Assembly (NCBI GenBank): GCA_027531445.1
Contig: JAPZRK010000095.1
Span: 1-22,451, forward strand
Origin: Leptospira sp.
GTDB lineage: Bacteria > Spirochaetota > Leptospiria > Leptospirales > Leptospiraceae
Reading direction: 5' to 3'
DNA length: 22,451 nt
Shown here piece by piece: positions 1 through 7,722 of the stretch. A program made the position numbers and the translations under genes. The notes beneath the pieces are model-generated. The model saw only the letters and a list, made by a program, of their open reading frames with translations. It was not told the origin of the DNA and made no database searches. Within the stretch, counting starts at the first letter, position 1. The number at the start of each line of letters is the position of its first letter.

Positions 1-150
<150 letters not shown>

Positions 151-185
151 GCCACCGGTCGATCCCTAACGCGGGGAAAGCAGGA

Positions 186-476
186 CTAATTTCTCCCTAT
201 CCAATAATCTGGTTCTCGATGTTGATGTGCAACTGCGATGACGAGGATATGATCCGTCTCTATCGAATATAAAATCTTATATGGAAATTTATGTAAGACA
301 TACTTTCTTATTTCCCCAGTGTCTACTGACCACTCCATTGGATAATCCGAAATTCGTTTTATGGCTTTCCAAATTTCCTCACGAAATCGTAGACCAAGAC
401 CAGAATATTCCATTTCATAAAAAATAGTGGCATCTTCCAATTCTAGCTTGGCGAATTCGGAGAAAATTACTTTCAA
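186..476 (-). CDS. ParE/RelE-family toxin of a type II toxin-antitoxin pair
   Basis: A 96-residue protein with the ParE/RelE layout: an N-terminal strand (MKVIFSEFAKLELEDA), an amphipathic helix pair with a GLGLRFREEIWKAI segment, then KYVLHKFPYKILYSIE and the closing ILVIAVAHQHREPDYW. The VAHxxRxPxYW ending is characteristic of ParE-like plasmid-stabilisation toxins. Known members inhibit DNA gyrase or act as mRNA interferases; which applies here cannot be read from the sequence. Its ATG overlaps the stop of the upstream antitoxin by 4 nt, so the pair is translationally coupled. The gene ends only ~35 bp from the broken 23S fragment, so the module sits at a rearrangement junction. Confidence 0.88.
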   Translation of the reverse strand: MKVIFSEFAKLELEDATIFYEMEYSGLGLRFREEIWKAIKRISDYPMEWSVDTGEIRKYVLHKFPYKILYSIETDHILVIAVAHQHREPDYWIGRN

Positions 477-682
477 TATTTTTCCTTGAAGACTTCCTCC
501 ACGGGAATGCCCCTCAAGTTTCCCGATCTGTAGGCTTTTAAACGAAGCTCGGCCTCTTTAGTCCAAATATGATCAAGCGTGTGATCTGGTTTATCTAAGC
601 TCTCAATGAGTCCTTCGAGGAGCATAAATCGGTCTTCTTGCTTGAGCTTTAATGCCTGTTCCAATATCTCTTTACTGCCCAT
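473..682 (-). CDS. Antitoxin, putative addiction module component family
   Basis: A 69-residue acidic protein matching the short addiction-module antitoxin family (Unstab_antitox type): an N-terminal helix (EILEQALKLKQEDRFMLLEG), the LIESLDKPD segment, a WTKEAELRLKAYRSG helix and the typical IPVEEVF near the C-terminus. It should bind and neutralise the downstream ParE-like toxin; members of this family are often degraded faster than the toxin. The start is set by a strong ribosome-binding site (GGAGG on the minus strand, at 691-695) 8 nt upstream of the ATG. Antitoxin-first order with a 4-nt overlap is standard for such operons. I could not define its promoter with confidence. Confidence 0.88.
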   Translation of the reverse strand: MGSKEILEQALKLKQEDRFMLLEGLIESLDKPDHTLDHIWTKEAELRLKAYRSGNLRGIPVEEVFKEKY

Positions 683-753
683 TAAATTAACCTCCGACTT
701 AGATGTAGTAAATTTTGATACTATTTCTAAACTGACACGATAGAAAAAAGTAA

Positions 754-1230
754 ACTAACTCGCCAATTTCTTTAAATTTACTCTACTTCCCACTGATTTA
801 CCATCGAAAAAAACCGTCCAGCACTACTTTTCAAACCCTCCCTAGCGAGCTCGATTTCTCTCCTTGGAGGTTTCCAATTTTCATTTCTTCCAAAACAGGC
901 AAGCGACCTTATACGCCTGCCCTTAACCGCGCATCTGATTATAAATCCCTTTGGACTAATCACTATGATTCATTTTTTACTAGTTATGCGATAAAACTCG
1001 AATCTCTGGATAAGAAATCTTCCTGGGCAGAGGCCATCAAATCTTCGTTTCATATAAAAGATCCACTCGCTTGGCCTGTTTGTAGAAACGGAATGGAGTC
1101 GAAGGTCATCTATTCCTTCCAAGCATCCAGCAAAGAGAAAGAGCTGAAAAAGAAATATAATTTGATCGATGGCTATTTTTACCAAAAACGATCCAGAGAT
1201 CCAGCAGAAGGATTTCAGGTGAACAAGTAA
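754..1230 (+). pseudogene. 5'-truncated gene remnant, unknown product
   Basis: The plus frame is open for about 158 codons, from the stop at 751-753 to TAA at 1228-1230, with no usable start: the first ATG is only ~50 codons from the end. The translation looks like real protein (Lys/Ser-rich, tail KKKYNLIDGYFYQKRSRDPA and AEGFQVNK), and so long an open stretch is improbable by chance at this base composition. I read it as the 3' part of a gene that lost its start in a rearrangement. I do not recognise the family. Two shorter antisense frames (778-963 and 970-1185, minus) look like shadows of this one. It lies between the toxin-antitoxin pair and the repeat-bearing non-coding region. Confidence 0.5.
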
Positions 1231-1781
1231 TCCAAAATCATCTGAACATTTTTTGTTATTGATATCATTTCAAAGGAGCAAACATTGTTTCCATCGGAAG
1301 CGAAGACATGGATGTCGAAGCGCCGCCATTCGAGCAGGAGTGCGAGACAGGCGGGAGATGGGAACAACTGTTTGCTTTATATTCGCCTTTCTGCCGACTC
1401 ACTTCCTATAACTGGTATTGTGTCGCGCAGACGGAACAACCAGTCTTGCGAGTACTCGTACATCCTGTAATCGGGGGCTGGATCTTGGAAAAACCCCTAC
1501 CTACTTCCTATGTGGTAAAAACGGTAAAAATGAGATAGTAAAGATAATTCTGGTAAGATTTCCGTTTCCAATAGGCAAAACATTCCACCTAATACGTGAA
1601 CAATGAAATGATCTTCCGTTAAATAGCCTACTATTTTATGCAACCGCAACAAAGTAGTGAGATATATAAATGACCAGGCTGATTACTTGACCTTGGATGT
1701 TTTTTAAGCGGAAAGCCTGAAATAGAATTTCTGATCTTTATAACCTTGACGGGCAGTCTTCATCTGAATCTCTGGATTTAT
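1231..1781. other. Non-coding interval with structured DNA and repeat copy A
   Basis: About 550 bp without a convincing gene. From 1300 to 1355 there are nested inverted repeats: GACAT/ATGTC with a 2-nt loop at 1305-1316, and CCGCC (1323-1327) facing GGCGG (1350-1354), with TCG/CGA pairing inside. Repeat copy A follows (1379-1516). The rest (1517-1781) is AT-rich leader DNA of the downstream porin gene. A TTGACC at 1687-1692 and TATA-like strings at 1723 and 1739 occur, but no properly spaced promoter stands out. The short frames at 1285-1606 overlap one another and the repeat and have no protein-like composition. Confidence 0.55.
1379..1516 (+). repeat. Intergenic direct repeat, copy A
   Basis: Aligns with copy B at 21918-22036. 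The first 60 columns (1381-1440 against 21921-21980) match without gaps at about 42 of 60 positions. Copy A then carries 20 extra bases (1441-1460), and the last 56 bases (1461-1516 against 21981-22036) match at 55 of 56. Both copies contain the box CTTCCTAT twice and the element ATTGTGTCGCG. A GGGG/CCCC pair brackets the core. It has none of the features of an IS end and encodes nothing convincing; it looks like a dispersed intergenic repeat of unknown role. Confidence 0.8.
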
Positions 1782-3182
1782 ATGATTCTGAGTCGCAATA
1801 TCATAATTGGATTGATCCTAATTCTATTTTTTTTCCGATTGCTTTCCTATGAGGAGCTTTACGGATTTCACGGAATCATGCAGCCCTCGTTTGGAGCGAG
1901 AGCGGCAGGGATGGGAGGAGCCTTTCAGGCTGTAGGTGGTTCTGTCATGGATTTAGAATCAAATCCTTCCCACTTGGCTCGCTTGAAACAAACAGAATGG
2001 GAACTGGGCTCCGCTATCCATTTGCCAAATATACAATATACCGATCAATTTATAGATGTAAATCCTAACCGATCCTATCAAAATTCCATCGTCGAACATC
2101 CGAAAGCCATTCTTCCGTACATAGGTATGATGAAACCGATTTCAGATCGCCTTGGTATCGGTTTCGCTTTATATGCACAAGGCGGAGGTGGTGGACATTT
2201 TAAAAATATAAAAAGAAACACTCCTGACGGTAGGACCCTCAGTGAATCATTCGGAACCAACATACCTTTCATTGGTGAAGGAACAAGAATTGTAGAGGAC
2301 TTGGATTTTCGATTCATGACGATCAAGTCGACGTTTGGTGGCGGATATAGATTCGGTAACTTAGCAGTCGGTGTTGGAGTCGACCTTTCTTACGGTTTTA
2401 TGGAACTCAAAAGAACTTATCAAGACGAAACAAGAAGTTTAACAATCCCTGGAGGCATACGCTATCAAAGTGATACTGCTTATGCATTAGGCGGCAAGAT
2501 TGGCACCTCTTACGATGTCACAGATCATATTCGAATCGCATATTCGTATACCTCGAAAACTATTTTGCCCTTAGAGGGAACGATGAAAGTCGATAGCTTT
2601 TCTCCAGAAAGAACATTTGGCACGAGGGTCTCGCGATTTATGACTTGGCCCGACAAACACATTGCCGGAATTTCTTATCGATCAGATCGGTTTATCATTG
2701 ACTTCGATATTAAATATATACCTTGGTCAGAAAGTTTTAAGTCAAGCAAGTTCCGATTGGAGGATGCATGGGTAAGAACACCTTTAGGTGTCGAGACCAA
2801 CTCCTTCCAATTTAATTTAAACTGGAAAAACCAGACAATATTCGCACTAGGTGCGGAATTTAAGTGGAATGAGAGATATACAAGTAGAATTGGCTATAGC
2901 TATGGAAAAAACGTGATACCATCTAACGGAGCAAGTCCAATGTTAGGTGCAAGTATCGAGCACCATCTGGCCTTAGGTGGAAGTATTACTTTGCAAGATT
3001 TGACGTTTCATCTTGCATGTGAATATGGGTTCCCGAAAAGAACAAATGGCGGAAAAACATCTGATTGGACATTATCTCATGCAATATTTTCGGAGAAGCA
3101 GATACAACCATTTCAATTTTCTTATCAGAAACAGATGAGTGTATTTAGTATATATTTTGGAATAGAACATTTTTTAAATTAG
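1782..3182 (+). CDS. FadL/OmpP1-like outer-membrane porin
   Basis: Encodes 466 residues from the ATG at 1782. A TTG start at 1746 would add 12 residues ahead of the signal peptide and is less likely. The N-terminus is a hydrophobic export signal (IIIGLILILFFF), followed by GFHGIMQPSFGARAAGMGGA, the typical start of FadL/OmpP1/TodX porins, in which a small plug domain precedes a 14-strand barrel. Alternating polar/hydrophobic beta strands run to the C-terminus. Family members pass hydrophobic molecules across the outer membrane; the substrate is unknown. It is followed after 10 bp by a cytochrome and then by NorE/F-like genes, so it is probably co-transcribed with NO-related functions, an unusual neighbourhood for a FadL-like protein. 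Confidence 0.8.
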   Translation: MILSRNIIIGLILILFFFRLLSYEELYGFHGIMQPSFGARAAGMGGAFQAVGGSVMDLESNPSHLARLKQTEWELGSAIHLPNIQYTDQFIDVNPNRSYQNSIVEHPKAILPYIGMMKPISDRLGIGFALYAQGGGGGHFKNIKRNTPDGRTLSESFGTNIPFIGEGTRIVEDLDFRFMTIKSTFGGGYRFGNLAVGVGVDLSYGFMELKRTYQDETRSLTIPGGIRYQSDTAYALGGKIGTSYDVTDHIRIAYSYTSKTILPLEGTMKVDSFSPERTFGTRVSRFMTWPDKHIAGISYRSDRFIIDFDIKYIPWSESFKSSKFRLEDAWVRTPLGVETNSFQFNLNWKNQTIFALGAEFKWNERYTSRIGYSYGKNVIPSNGASPMLGASIEHHLALGGSITLQDLTFHLACEYGFPKRTNGGKTSDWTLSHAIFSEKQIQPFQFSYQKQMSVFSIYFGIEHFLN

Positions 3183-3192
3183 GATAAAACTT

Positions 3193-3675
3193 ATGAATTC
3201 AAATCTTTTTGGAAAAATCGCAACGACTCTTTGGGTAATCACTATGATTATTCTATGCTATTTTTTTTACTTTGGGAAAACAACACGTACACTTGATCAT
3301 CGTGATGCGATTCATTTATCAATTGCCGAGCGTCAATTGGTTCTGACGGAGATGAGAGCACTTCTCGAAGCTGTGAATGGGATACTCTCTGGGTTGGGGG
3401 CGAAGGATTACGAAAGTGCAGCTAAGGCAGCTGATGCGGTAGGTATGGGGTTGGTAGCAAGTTTGGAAAACCAGGAAAAAACAATTTTGCTAAAACTGCC
3501 TGTTGCTTTTAAAAAATTAGGTTTCGGTACCCATGAAAAATTCGATAAAATAGCCGTCAAGATTCGCAAAAAAGAAGAGATCCATTCTCTTCTGAAAGAA
3601 ATGGATGAGCTTACTAGAAATTGTGTTGCATGTCATGCGAGCTATAAAATAGAGCTTGATGTGACTGAAAAATAG
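3193..3675 (+). CDS. Membrane-anchored class II cytochrome c (cytochrome c'-like)
   Basis: A 160-residue protein with one N-terminal membrane segment (about 8-28, LWVITMIILCYFFYF) and a helical periplasmic domain. A single CVACH haem site lies near the C-terminus (Cys144, Cys147, His148). A C-terminal CxxCH in a four-helix protein is the hallmark of class II cytochromes c (cytochrome c' and c-556); c' forms typically bind NO. Because it sits just upstream of NorE/F-like genes, a role as NO-binding or electron-carrying partner of NO metabolism is plausible, but is inference. The anchored form differs from the usual soluble cytochrome c'. Whether the haem is five-coordinate cannot be judged here. 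Confidence 0.75.
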   Translation: MNSNLFGKIATTLWVITMIILCYFFYFGKTTRTLDHRDAIHLSIAERQLVLTEMRALLEAVNGILSGLGAKDYESAAKAADAVGMGLVASLENQEKTILLKLPVAFKKLGFGTHEKFDKIAVKIRKKEEIHSLLKEMDELTRNCVACHASYKIELDVTEK

Positions 3676-3696
3676 CCAATCAATAATAAGAAACCG

Positions 3697-4287
3697 ATGT
3701 CATCTAAACATACCAACGATTCTGAAATTTTAAACCAAACTCGAAATATATGGTACCCACCAGGTGGAATTCTCATGTGGATGATCATCATGGTGGAATT
3801 GATCACTTTTTTTATGGGGATCGGTTCCATGTTATTGGATAAAAGAGCTGATAACCTAGCTTTTTTAAAAATGCAATCAGAACTCAATGTAAATTTTGCG
3901 TTAATAAATACTTTTCTTCTGGTTACTAGTGGTTATGCGGTCGCATTAGCAGTTTATTACTTCGAGAGGGGGAAGGATCGTTTTTTTGTTTATTGGCTCA
4001 TGGTTTCCATTTTGTTTGGATTTTTGTTTTTGGTTCTGAAGGGCTGGGAGTACAAGACCAAATTAAATTTAGGTTTGGACCTGCATGCTGGTGGTTTTTG
4101 GTCCTATTATTGGCTCCTCACGGGATTTCATTATCTTCACGTCATAGCTGGAATCGTCATCCTATCTTTGGTGTTATTTTATCGAAATTCCATAAGTTTG
4201 GAAAATTTGGAAGCTAGTGCAGCCTTCTGGCATATGTGTGACCTTATTTGGGTTGTACTGTTTCCTGTTCTATACTTAATCCATTGA
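3697..4287 (+). CDS. norE: NorE-like haem-copper oxidase subunit III family protein
   Basis: A 196-residue membrane protein with five hydrophobic segments and subunit-III signatures: the N-terminal YPPGGILMWMIIMVELITFF, the central KGWEY, the FHYLHVIAGIVIL helix and a final AAFWHMCDLIWVVLFPVLYL. The length and five-helix form match NorE, a CoxIII-like accessory of cytochrome c NO reductase, rather than a full seven-helix CoxIII. NorE is not catalytic; it supports NOR activity or assembly in Paracoccus-type systems. It starts 21 bp after the cytochrome gene and is followed by a NorF-like gene, reproducing the usual norEF pairing. No subunit I or II oxidase genes lie nearby, so a terminal oxidase subunit is less likely. 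Confidence 0.82.
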   Translation: MSSKHTNDSEILNQTRNIWYPPGGILMWMIIMVELITFFMGIGSMLLDKRADNLAFLKMQSELNVNFALINTFLLVTSGYAVALAVYYFERGKDRFFVYWLMVSILFGFLFLVLKGWEYKTKLNLGLDLHAGGFWSYYWLLTGFHYLHVIAGIVILSLVLFYRNSISLENLEASAAFWHMCDLIWVVLFPVLYLIH

Positions 4288-4304
4288 TAGGAAAGGAAAA
4301 TTTT

Positions 4305-4565
4305 ATGGATCATCTCAAACTGACACTTCCGAACTTTTTTGTAAAACAAACAATCGTATATATTTTATTGTTAGTTGTCATCTCGCTTGGATATATTTTT
4401 TCAAAAATTTCTTTTGGATTAGGAACTTTAGGGATTGTTGGATTGTCAGCGATAAAATTTTTAATGATTTCGTTTTTCTTTATGGGTATGCACCGAGCGG
4501 CGACATTCTGGAAAATCATTATATCGATGATCGTGCTAATTTTTGTCTGCATCAACCTGATCTGA
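4305..4565 (+). CDS. NorF-like small membrane protein
   Basis: Begins at ATG 4305, preceded by the purine-rich site AAAGGAAAA at 4291-4299; a longer reading from 4248 would overlap the NorE-like gene and lacks such a site. The 86-residue product has three hydrophobic helices and the motif SAIKFLMISFFFMGMHRA, the pattern of the prokaryotic cytochrome oxidase subunit IV/NorF group. It probably partners the NorE-like protein in assembling or stabilising NO reductase. Assignment rests on size, topology and position; this family is too short and divergent for a firm call by eye. It appears to be the last gene of the 1782-4565 group. Confidence 0.68.
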   Translation: MDHLKLTLPNFFVKQTIVYILLLVVISLGYIFSKISFGLGTLGIVGLSAIKFLMISFFFMGMHRAATFWKIIISMIVLIFVCINLI

Positions 4566-4573
4566 ATTGAGTT

Positions 4574-4590
4574 TTTAGGGTTTCCCTAAA
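4574..4590 (+). terminator. Inverted repeat after the NorF-like gene, possible weak terminator
   Basis: TTTAGGG (4574-4580) and CCCTAAA (4584-4590) form a 7-bp perfect stem with a 3-nt loop, 9 bp after the stop codon. It is not followed by a T tract on either strand, so it could equally be an operator or act only as an mRNA 3'-end stem. Its position between two transcription units favours some role in ending transcription. Confidence 0.35.
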
Positions 4591-4627
4591 TTGGGGAATA
4601 AGATTTGATCTGATTTCGCAAATTCAA

Positions 4628-4641
4628 TTGATAAGTGTCAA
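4628..4641 (+). promoter_or_regulatory. Fnr/Dnr-type box, distal, before the nos operon
   Basis: TTGATAAGTGTCAA is a TTGA-N6-TCAA palindrome with the spacing expected for Crp/Fnr-superfamily regulators such as Fnr, Dnr and NnrR. It lies 33 bp upstream of a second, perfect box, giving two sites before the fasciclin-nosZ operon. The two centres are about three helical turns apart, so both could face the same side of the DNA. Confidence 0.7.
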
Positions 4642-4660
4642 TCTGAACTTTTTTCCTTCC

Positions 4661-4674
4661 TTGATTTGAATCAA
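4661..4674 (+). promoter_or_regulatory. Fnr/Dnr-type box, proximal, before the nos operon
   Basis: TTGATTTGAATCAA is a perfect palindrome of the Fnr/Dnr consensus (TTGAT-N4-ATCAA). A -10-like TAGTGT at 4692-4697 would place the transcription start near 4704, about 37-42 bp after the box centre, consistent with class II activation. The likely ligand is the Crp/Fnr-type regulator encoded at 15716-16366. Confidence 0.82.
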
Positions 4675-4715
4675 TGCAGAATCTTCTAAATTAGTGTTGA
4701 GTGAGATTTGAACCG

Positions 4716-5294
4716 ATGAGTGAGCGGTTTCAAATGACTCTACAAATAAAACAACTCATAGTAATGACAATTGTCGCTAGTTTGGCTATAGCTAGTGTTA
4801 ATTGCGGAAACAGTGACGACTCCAAGGCAGGCAAAGGGATCTCCGCAGTTGCCGATGACAAATCGCAGCAGGATGTCTTAAAAATTGCAGTGGGATCAAA
4901 AGACCATACGACCTTAGTTGCGGCAGTTCAAGCCGCTGACCTGGTGGATTCTTTGGCAAACCAAGGTCCATTTACGGTATTTGCACCAACAAACGATGCT
5001 TTTGCGAAGTTGCCAGCGGGTACTGTCGACGATCTCCTAAAAGCAAACCAAAAAGCAACATTAAAAGACATCCTCGAATATCACGTTGTTGTAGGAAATT
5101 TAACTGAGGCACTACTTCGTTCAGAATATACGGGAAAGGGTGACGAACTCGGTATGGCGAACGGTGGAAATACGAAAATAACGGAAAAAAATGGTAAGCT
5201 CATGATCAACGGCGCCACCATCATCGCTTCGATACCTGCAACCAATGGGATCATCCACGTAGTAGATACGGTTTTACTACCGCCAAAGAAGTAA
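4716..5294 (+). CDS. Fasciclin (FAS1) domain lipoprotein
   Basis: A 192-residue lipoprotein from ATG 4716 (an ATG at 4734 is an equally possible start; neither has a clear ribosome-binding site). The signal peptide ends in a lipobox, ASVNC-GN, with lipid Cys30. The mature part is one FAS1 domain: FTVFAPTNDAFAKLP, then ILEYHVVVG, and the closing NGIIHVVDTVLLP, all canonical. FAS1 proteins mediate adhesion or protein contacts in the envelope; no role in denitrification is established. It is the first gene after the two Fnr/Dnr boxes, 33 bp before a cytochrome c gene and in line with nosZ, so it is expected to be expressed with N2O reductase. This is an odd companion for a nos operon. Confidence 0.9.
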   Translation: MSERFQMTLQIKQLIVMTIVASLAIASVNCGNSDDSKAGKGISAVADDKSQQDVLKIAVGSKDHTTLVAAVQAADLVDSLANQGPFTVFAPTNDAFAKLPAGTVDDLLKANQKATLKDILEYHVVVGNLTEALLRSEYTGKGDELGMANGGNTKITEKNGKLMINGATIIASIPATNGIIHVVDTVLLPPKK

Positions 5295-5327
5295 TAAAGA
5301 TCAATTTTAGACCAAGGAATAAACATA

Positions 5328-5789
5328 ATGAAGCGATTTAAACTAAAAGAAATCTCTCTTAGAATGAGAGCAGGTGTTGTATTCGGAATTCTTGCTTGCA
5401 TGAGCATTGTTTCATGTGGTGGAGAAAAATCGGAAGAAGCATCGCCTTCGAACGAAAATTCGAAAGGGATTGGACCAATTAAGTCTGTAACTCTAGGACC
5501 TTTAGACCAAGCCATGGCTGATCGTGGTAAAAAACAATTTGAAGCAAAGTGTTCCGCCTGCCATAAATTTGAAGAAAAAGTTGTGGGACCGGGACTTCAA
5601 GATGTGACTCTTCGTAGGACTCCGGAATGGATTATGAATATGATTCTAAATCCTGTAGAGATGACACAAAAAGATCCGATAGGTCAAGAGTTACTTGGAG
5701 AACATCTAACTCAAATGACATTTCAGAATGTGAAAGAGGAAGAGGCACGAGAGATACTCGAATACTTCCGTAAAATGGATTTAAAGTAG
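5328..5789 (+). CDS. Class I cytochrome c lipoprotein, probable electron donor to NosZ
   Basis: A 153-residue protein whose signal peptide ends in SIVSC-GG (lipid Cys30). After a Ser/Glu-rich linker comes one class I cytochrome c domain: CSACH (Cys75, Cys78, His79), VVGPGL just after the haem site, and a likely axial Met in HLTQMTF. It ends 8 bp before nosZ. Clade II nos clusters commonly carry small c-type cytochromes next to nosZ that pass electrons from the quinol/bc1 side. Since nosR and nosGH are absent from the window, this lipid-anchored cytochrome is the best candidate donor for NosZ. The ribosome-binding site AAGGA at 5314-5318 supports the start. Confidence 0.88.
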   Translation: MKRFKLKEISLRMRAGVVFGILACMSIVSCGGEKSEEASPSNENSKGIGPIKSVTLGPLDQAMADRGKKQFEAKCSACHKFEEKVVGPGLQDVTLRRTPEWIMNMILNPVEMTQKDPIGQELLGEHLTQMTFQNVKEEEAREILEYFRKMDLK

Positions 5790-5797
5790 GTATCAAT

Positions 5798-7717
5798 ATG
5801 TTCAAAAAATCAAAATTAATACATCTTACACTTGGCTTTGTTTTACTTACTTCGTTTGTAAATTGCCAGAAAGGTGCAGCTACGGCAACACTGGCTTCCG
5901 ATGCGGCATCTCGAGTGTATGTAGCTCCAGGAGAAAAGGACGAAGTGTACGCTTTTTTATCGGGTGGGTTTAGTGGGCAGATGTCTGTTTACGGCATTCC
6001 CTCGGCTAGACTTTTTAAGATCATTCCTGTATTTTCTGTCTTTCCAGAAAATGGATATGGTTTTGATGAAGAAACCAAAGATATGTTGAAAACTACTCAT
6101 GGTTATGTGCCATGGGATGATAGCCATCATGTGGAAACATCCATGACAGATGGCAAACAAGATGGTCGTTGGATGTTTTTAAATGCAAACAATACACCAA
6201 GACTTGCTCGTGTCGATTTAAAATCTTTTGAAACAAAAGAGATTTTAGAAATTCCAAACACTTTTGGAAACCACGCTTCTCCATTTGCAACAGAAAACAC
6301 TGAGTATTTGATGGCTGCGACAAGATTTTCAGTTCCCGTTCCACAGAGCAATGTGCCTATCGACAGTTTTTCAAAGGGTGGTTTCAAAGGCACCGTGACG
6401 ATGGTGAAGGTAGAAAAAGATACAGGAAGACTTTCGATCGAATTGCAAGTCCTTGTACCTGCCTTTAACTATGACCTCTCACATTGTGGAAAGAAGAAAT
6501 CGCATGATTGGTGTTTCTTTAGTAGTTACAACTCAGAACAGGCTCATAAAATGCTTGAAGTTGGCGCTTCTAAAAAAGACAAAGATTTTATTTTAGCATT
6601 CAACTGGGTTCGAGCGAAAGAATGTAAAGACCAAGGCAAAGCTTACAACTTTGGCGGAGAATACGTAAACAACTTCCGTGAAGAAAACAAAGCGGCCATC
6701 TCAACTAGGTTAAGTGGCGTCAAAATGTTAAATCCGAAAGATTGCCCAGGCATGATGTATTACATGCCGACTCCAAAAAGTCCACATGGAACAGACGTAG
6801 ACTCTACTGGAGAGTACATTGTCGGCGGTGGAAAATTAGCTTCTGTGATTCCTGTTCATTCATTCTCCAAAATGATGGAAGTGAAAGATAAGAAAGAGCA
6901 TCATTCTACTGAAATCGAAGGTATTCCTGTTCTTAAGTATGAATCGACACTTGCTGGGGAAGTCAAAAAACCTTGTCTTGGTCCACTTCATACAGAATTT
7001 GATGGCAAAGGATATGCATATACTTCTTGTTTTGTGAGCTCAGAAGTTGTAAAATGGAAACTCGGCACTTGGGAAGTTGTCCAACATCTACCTGCATACT
7101 ATAGCGTCGGTCACTTATCAATCGTAGGTGGAAGTTCGACCGAACCTTATGGCAAGTATCTCGTTGCGATGAACAAAATCACGAAAGACCGATATCTACC
7201 AGTAGGGATGGAGTTACCGCAGAGTGCTCAACTTTACGATATTTCATCTGGTAAAGCAGAATTGTTGTCTGATTTTCCAACCGTGGGAGAGCCTCACTAT
7301 TCTCAGATGATTCCTGCCAAGTTGATCATGGACAAAACTGCAAAACTCTATCCTTTGGAAGAGAATAAACATCCATATGCAACGAAGAGTGAGAAAGATA
7401 CCAAGATCGTAAAAATAGGTAGCACAGTGCATGTTTACATGACGGCAATCAGGTCACACTTCAAACCAGATACGATAGAAGCACGAACAGGTGAGACATT
7501 CTTTTTCCACGTAACAAATTTGGAACAAGATTATGACATTCCTCATGGATTTGCCATTGCAGGAGCACCTAACATGACCAACCTTCTGATCATGCCTGGT
7601 GAAACTCGGACTTTCAAATGGGTGGCACCAAAACCGGGAATCTATCCGTTCTATTGCACTGACTTTTGTTCTGCTCTCCACCAAGAGATGCAACAGTACA
7701 TCAGAGTTAGCCCATAG
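5798..7717 (+). CDS. nosZ: Nitrous-oxide reductase, clade II (NosZ)
   Basis: Reduces N2O to N2 in the periplasm, using a tetranuclear CuZ and a binuclear CuA centre. The 639-residue protein has seven His fitting CuZ: His110/His111 (DDSHHVE), His159 (GNHAS), His330 (SPHGTD), His398 (LHTEFD), His439 (GHLSI) and His500 (EPHYS). Spacings of 48 and 61 residues between corresponding pairs equal those of characterised NosZ. The C-terminal CuA domain supplies His583 (IPHGF), Cys620 and Cys624 (CTDFC), His628 and Met631. There is no twin-arginine signal; the N-terminus is a Sec-type peptide, and it even shows a spirochaete-like lipobox (FVNC-QK, Cys23), suggesting a membrane-tethered enzyme. Sec export and the nosB-like gene immediately downstream mark clade II. 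Confidence 0.97.
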   Translation: MFKKSKLIHLTLGFVLLTSFVNCQKGAATATLASDAASRVYVAPGEKDEVYAFLSGGFSGQMSVYGIPSARLFKIIPVFSVFPENGYGFDEETKDMLKTTHGYVPWDDSHHVETSMTDGKQDGRWMFLNANNTPRLARVDLKSFETKEILEIPNTFGNHASPFATENTEYLMAATRFSVPVPQSNVPIDSFSKGGFKGTVTMVKVEKDTGRLSIELQVLVPAFNYDLSHCGKKKSHDWCFFSSYNSEQAHKMLEVGASKKDKDFILAFNWVRAKECKDQGKAYNFGGEYVNNFREENKAAISTRLSGVKMLNPKDCPGMMYYMPTPKSPHGTDVDSTGEYIVGGGKLASVIPVHSFSKMMEVKDKKEHHSTEIEGIPVLKYESTLAGEVKKPCLGPLHTEFDGKGYAYTSCFVSSEVVKWKLGTWEVVQHLPAYYSVGHLSIVGGSSTEPYGKYLVAMNKITKDRYLPVGMELPQSAQLYDISSGKAELLSDFPTVGEPHYSQMIPAKLIMDKTAKLYPLEENKHPYATKSEKDTKIVKIGSTVHVYMTAIRSHFKPDTIEARTGETFFFHVTNLEQDYDIPHGFAIAGAPNMTNLLIMPGETRTFKWVAPKPGIYPFYCTDFCSALHQEMQQYIRVSP

Positions 7718-7722
7718 TTAAG

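Noticed and set aside
778..1185. Two minus-strand frames (61 and 71 codons)
   Set aside because: They lie antisense to a longer open plus frame, have no clear ribosome-binding sites and unusual composition; read as shadows of the gene remnant.
1258..1272. TTGATATCATTTCAA as a sixth Fnr/Dnr box
   Set aside because: The half-sites are 7 bases apart instead of 6, and no regulated gene follows closely.
1285..1606. Three overlapping plus-strand frames in the repeat region
   Set aside because: They overlap one another and the non-coding repeat; composition is not protein-like.
1687..1700. TTGACCTTGGATGT as a box for the porin-norEF group
   Set aside because: The second half-site does not match, and no properly spaced -10 element supports it.
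3697..4565. Terminal cytochrome oxidase subunits III and IV
   Set aside because: No subunit I or II is nearby, and length, helix number and the nor/nos context fit NorE/NorF better.
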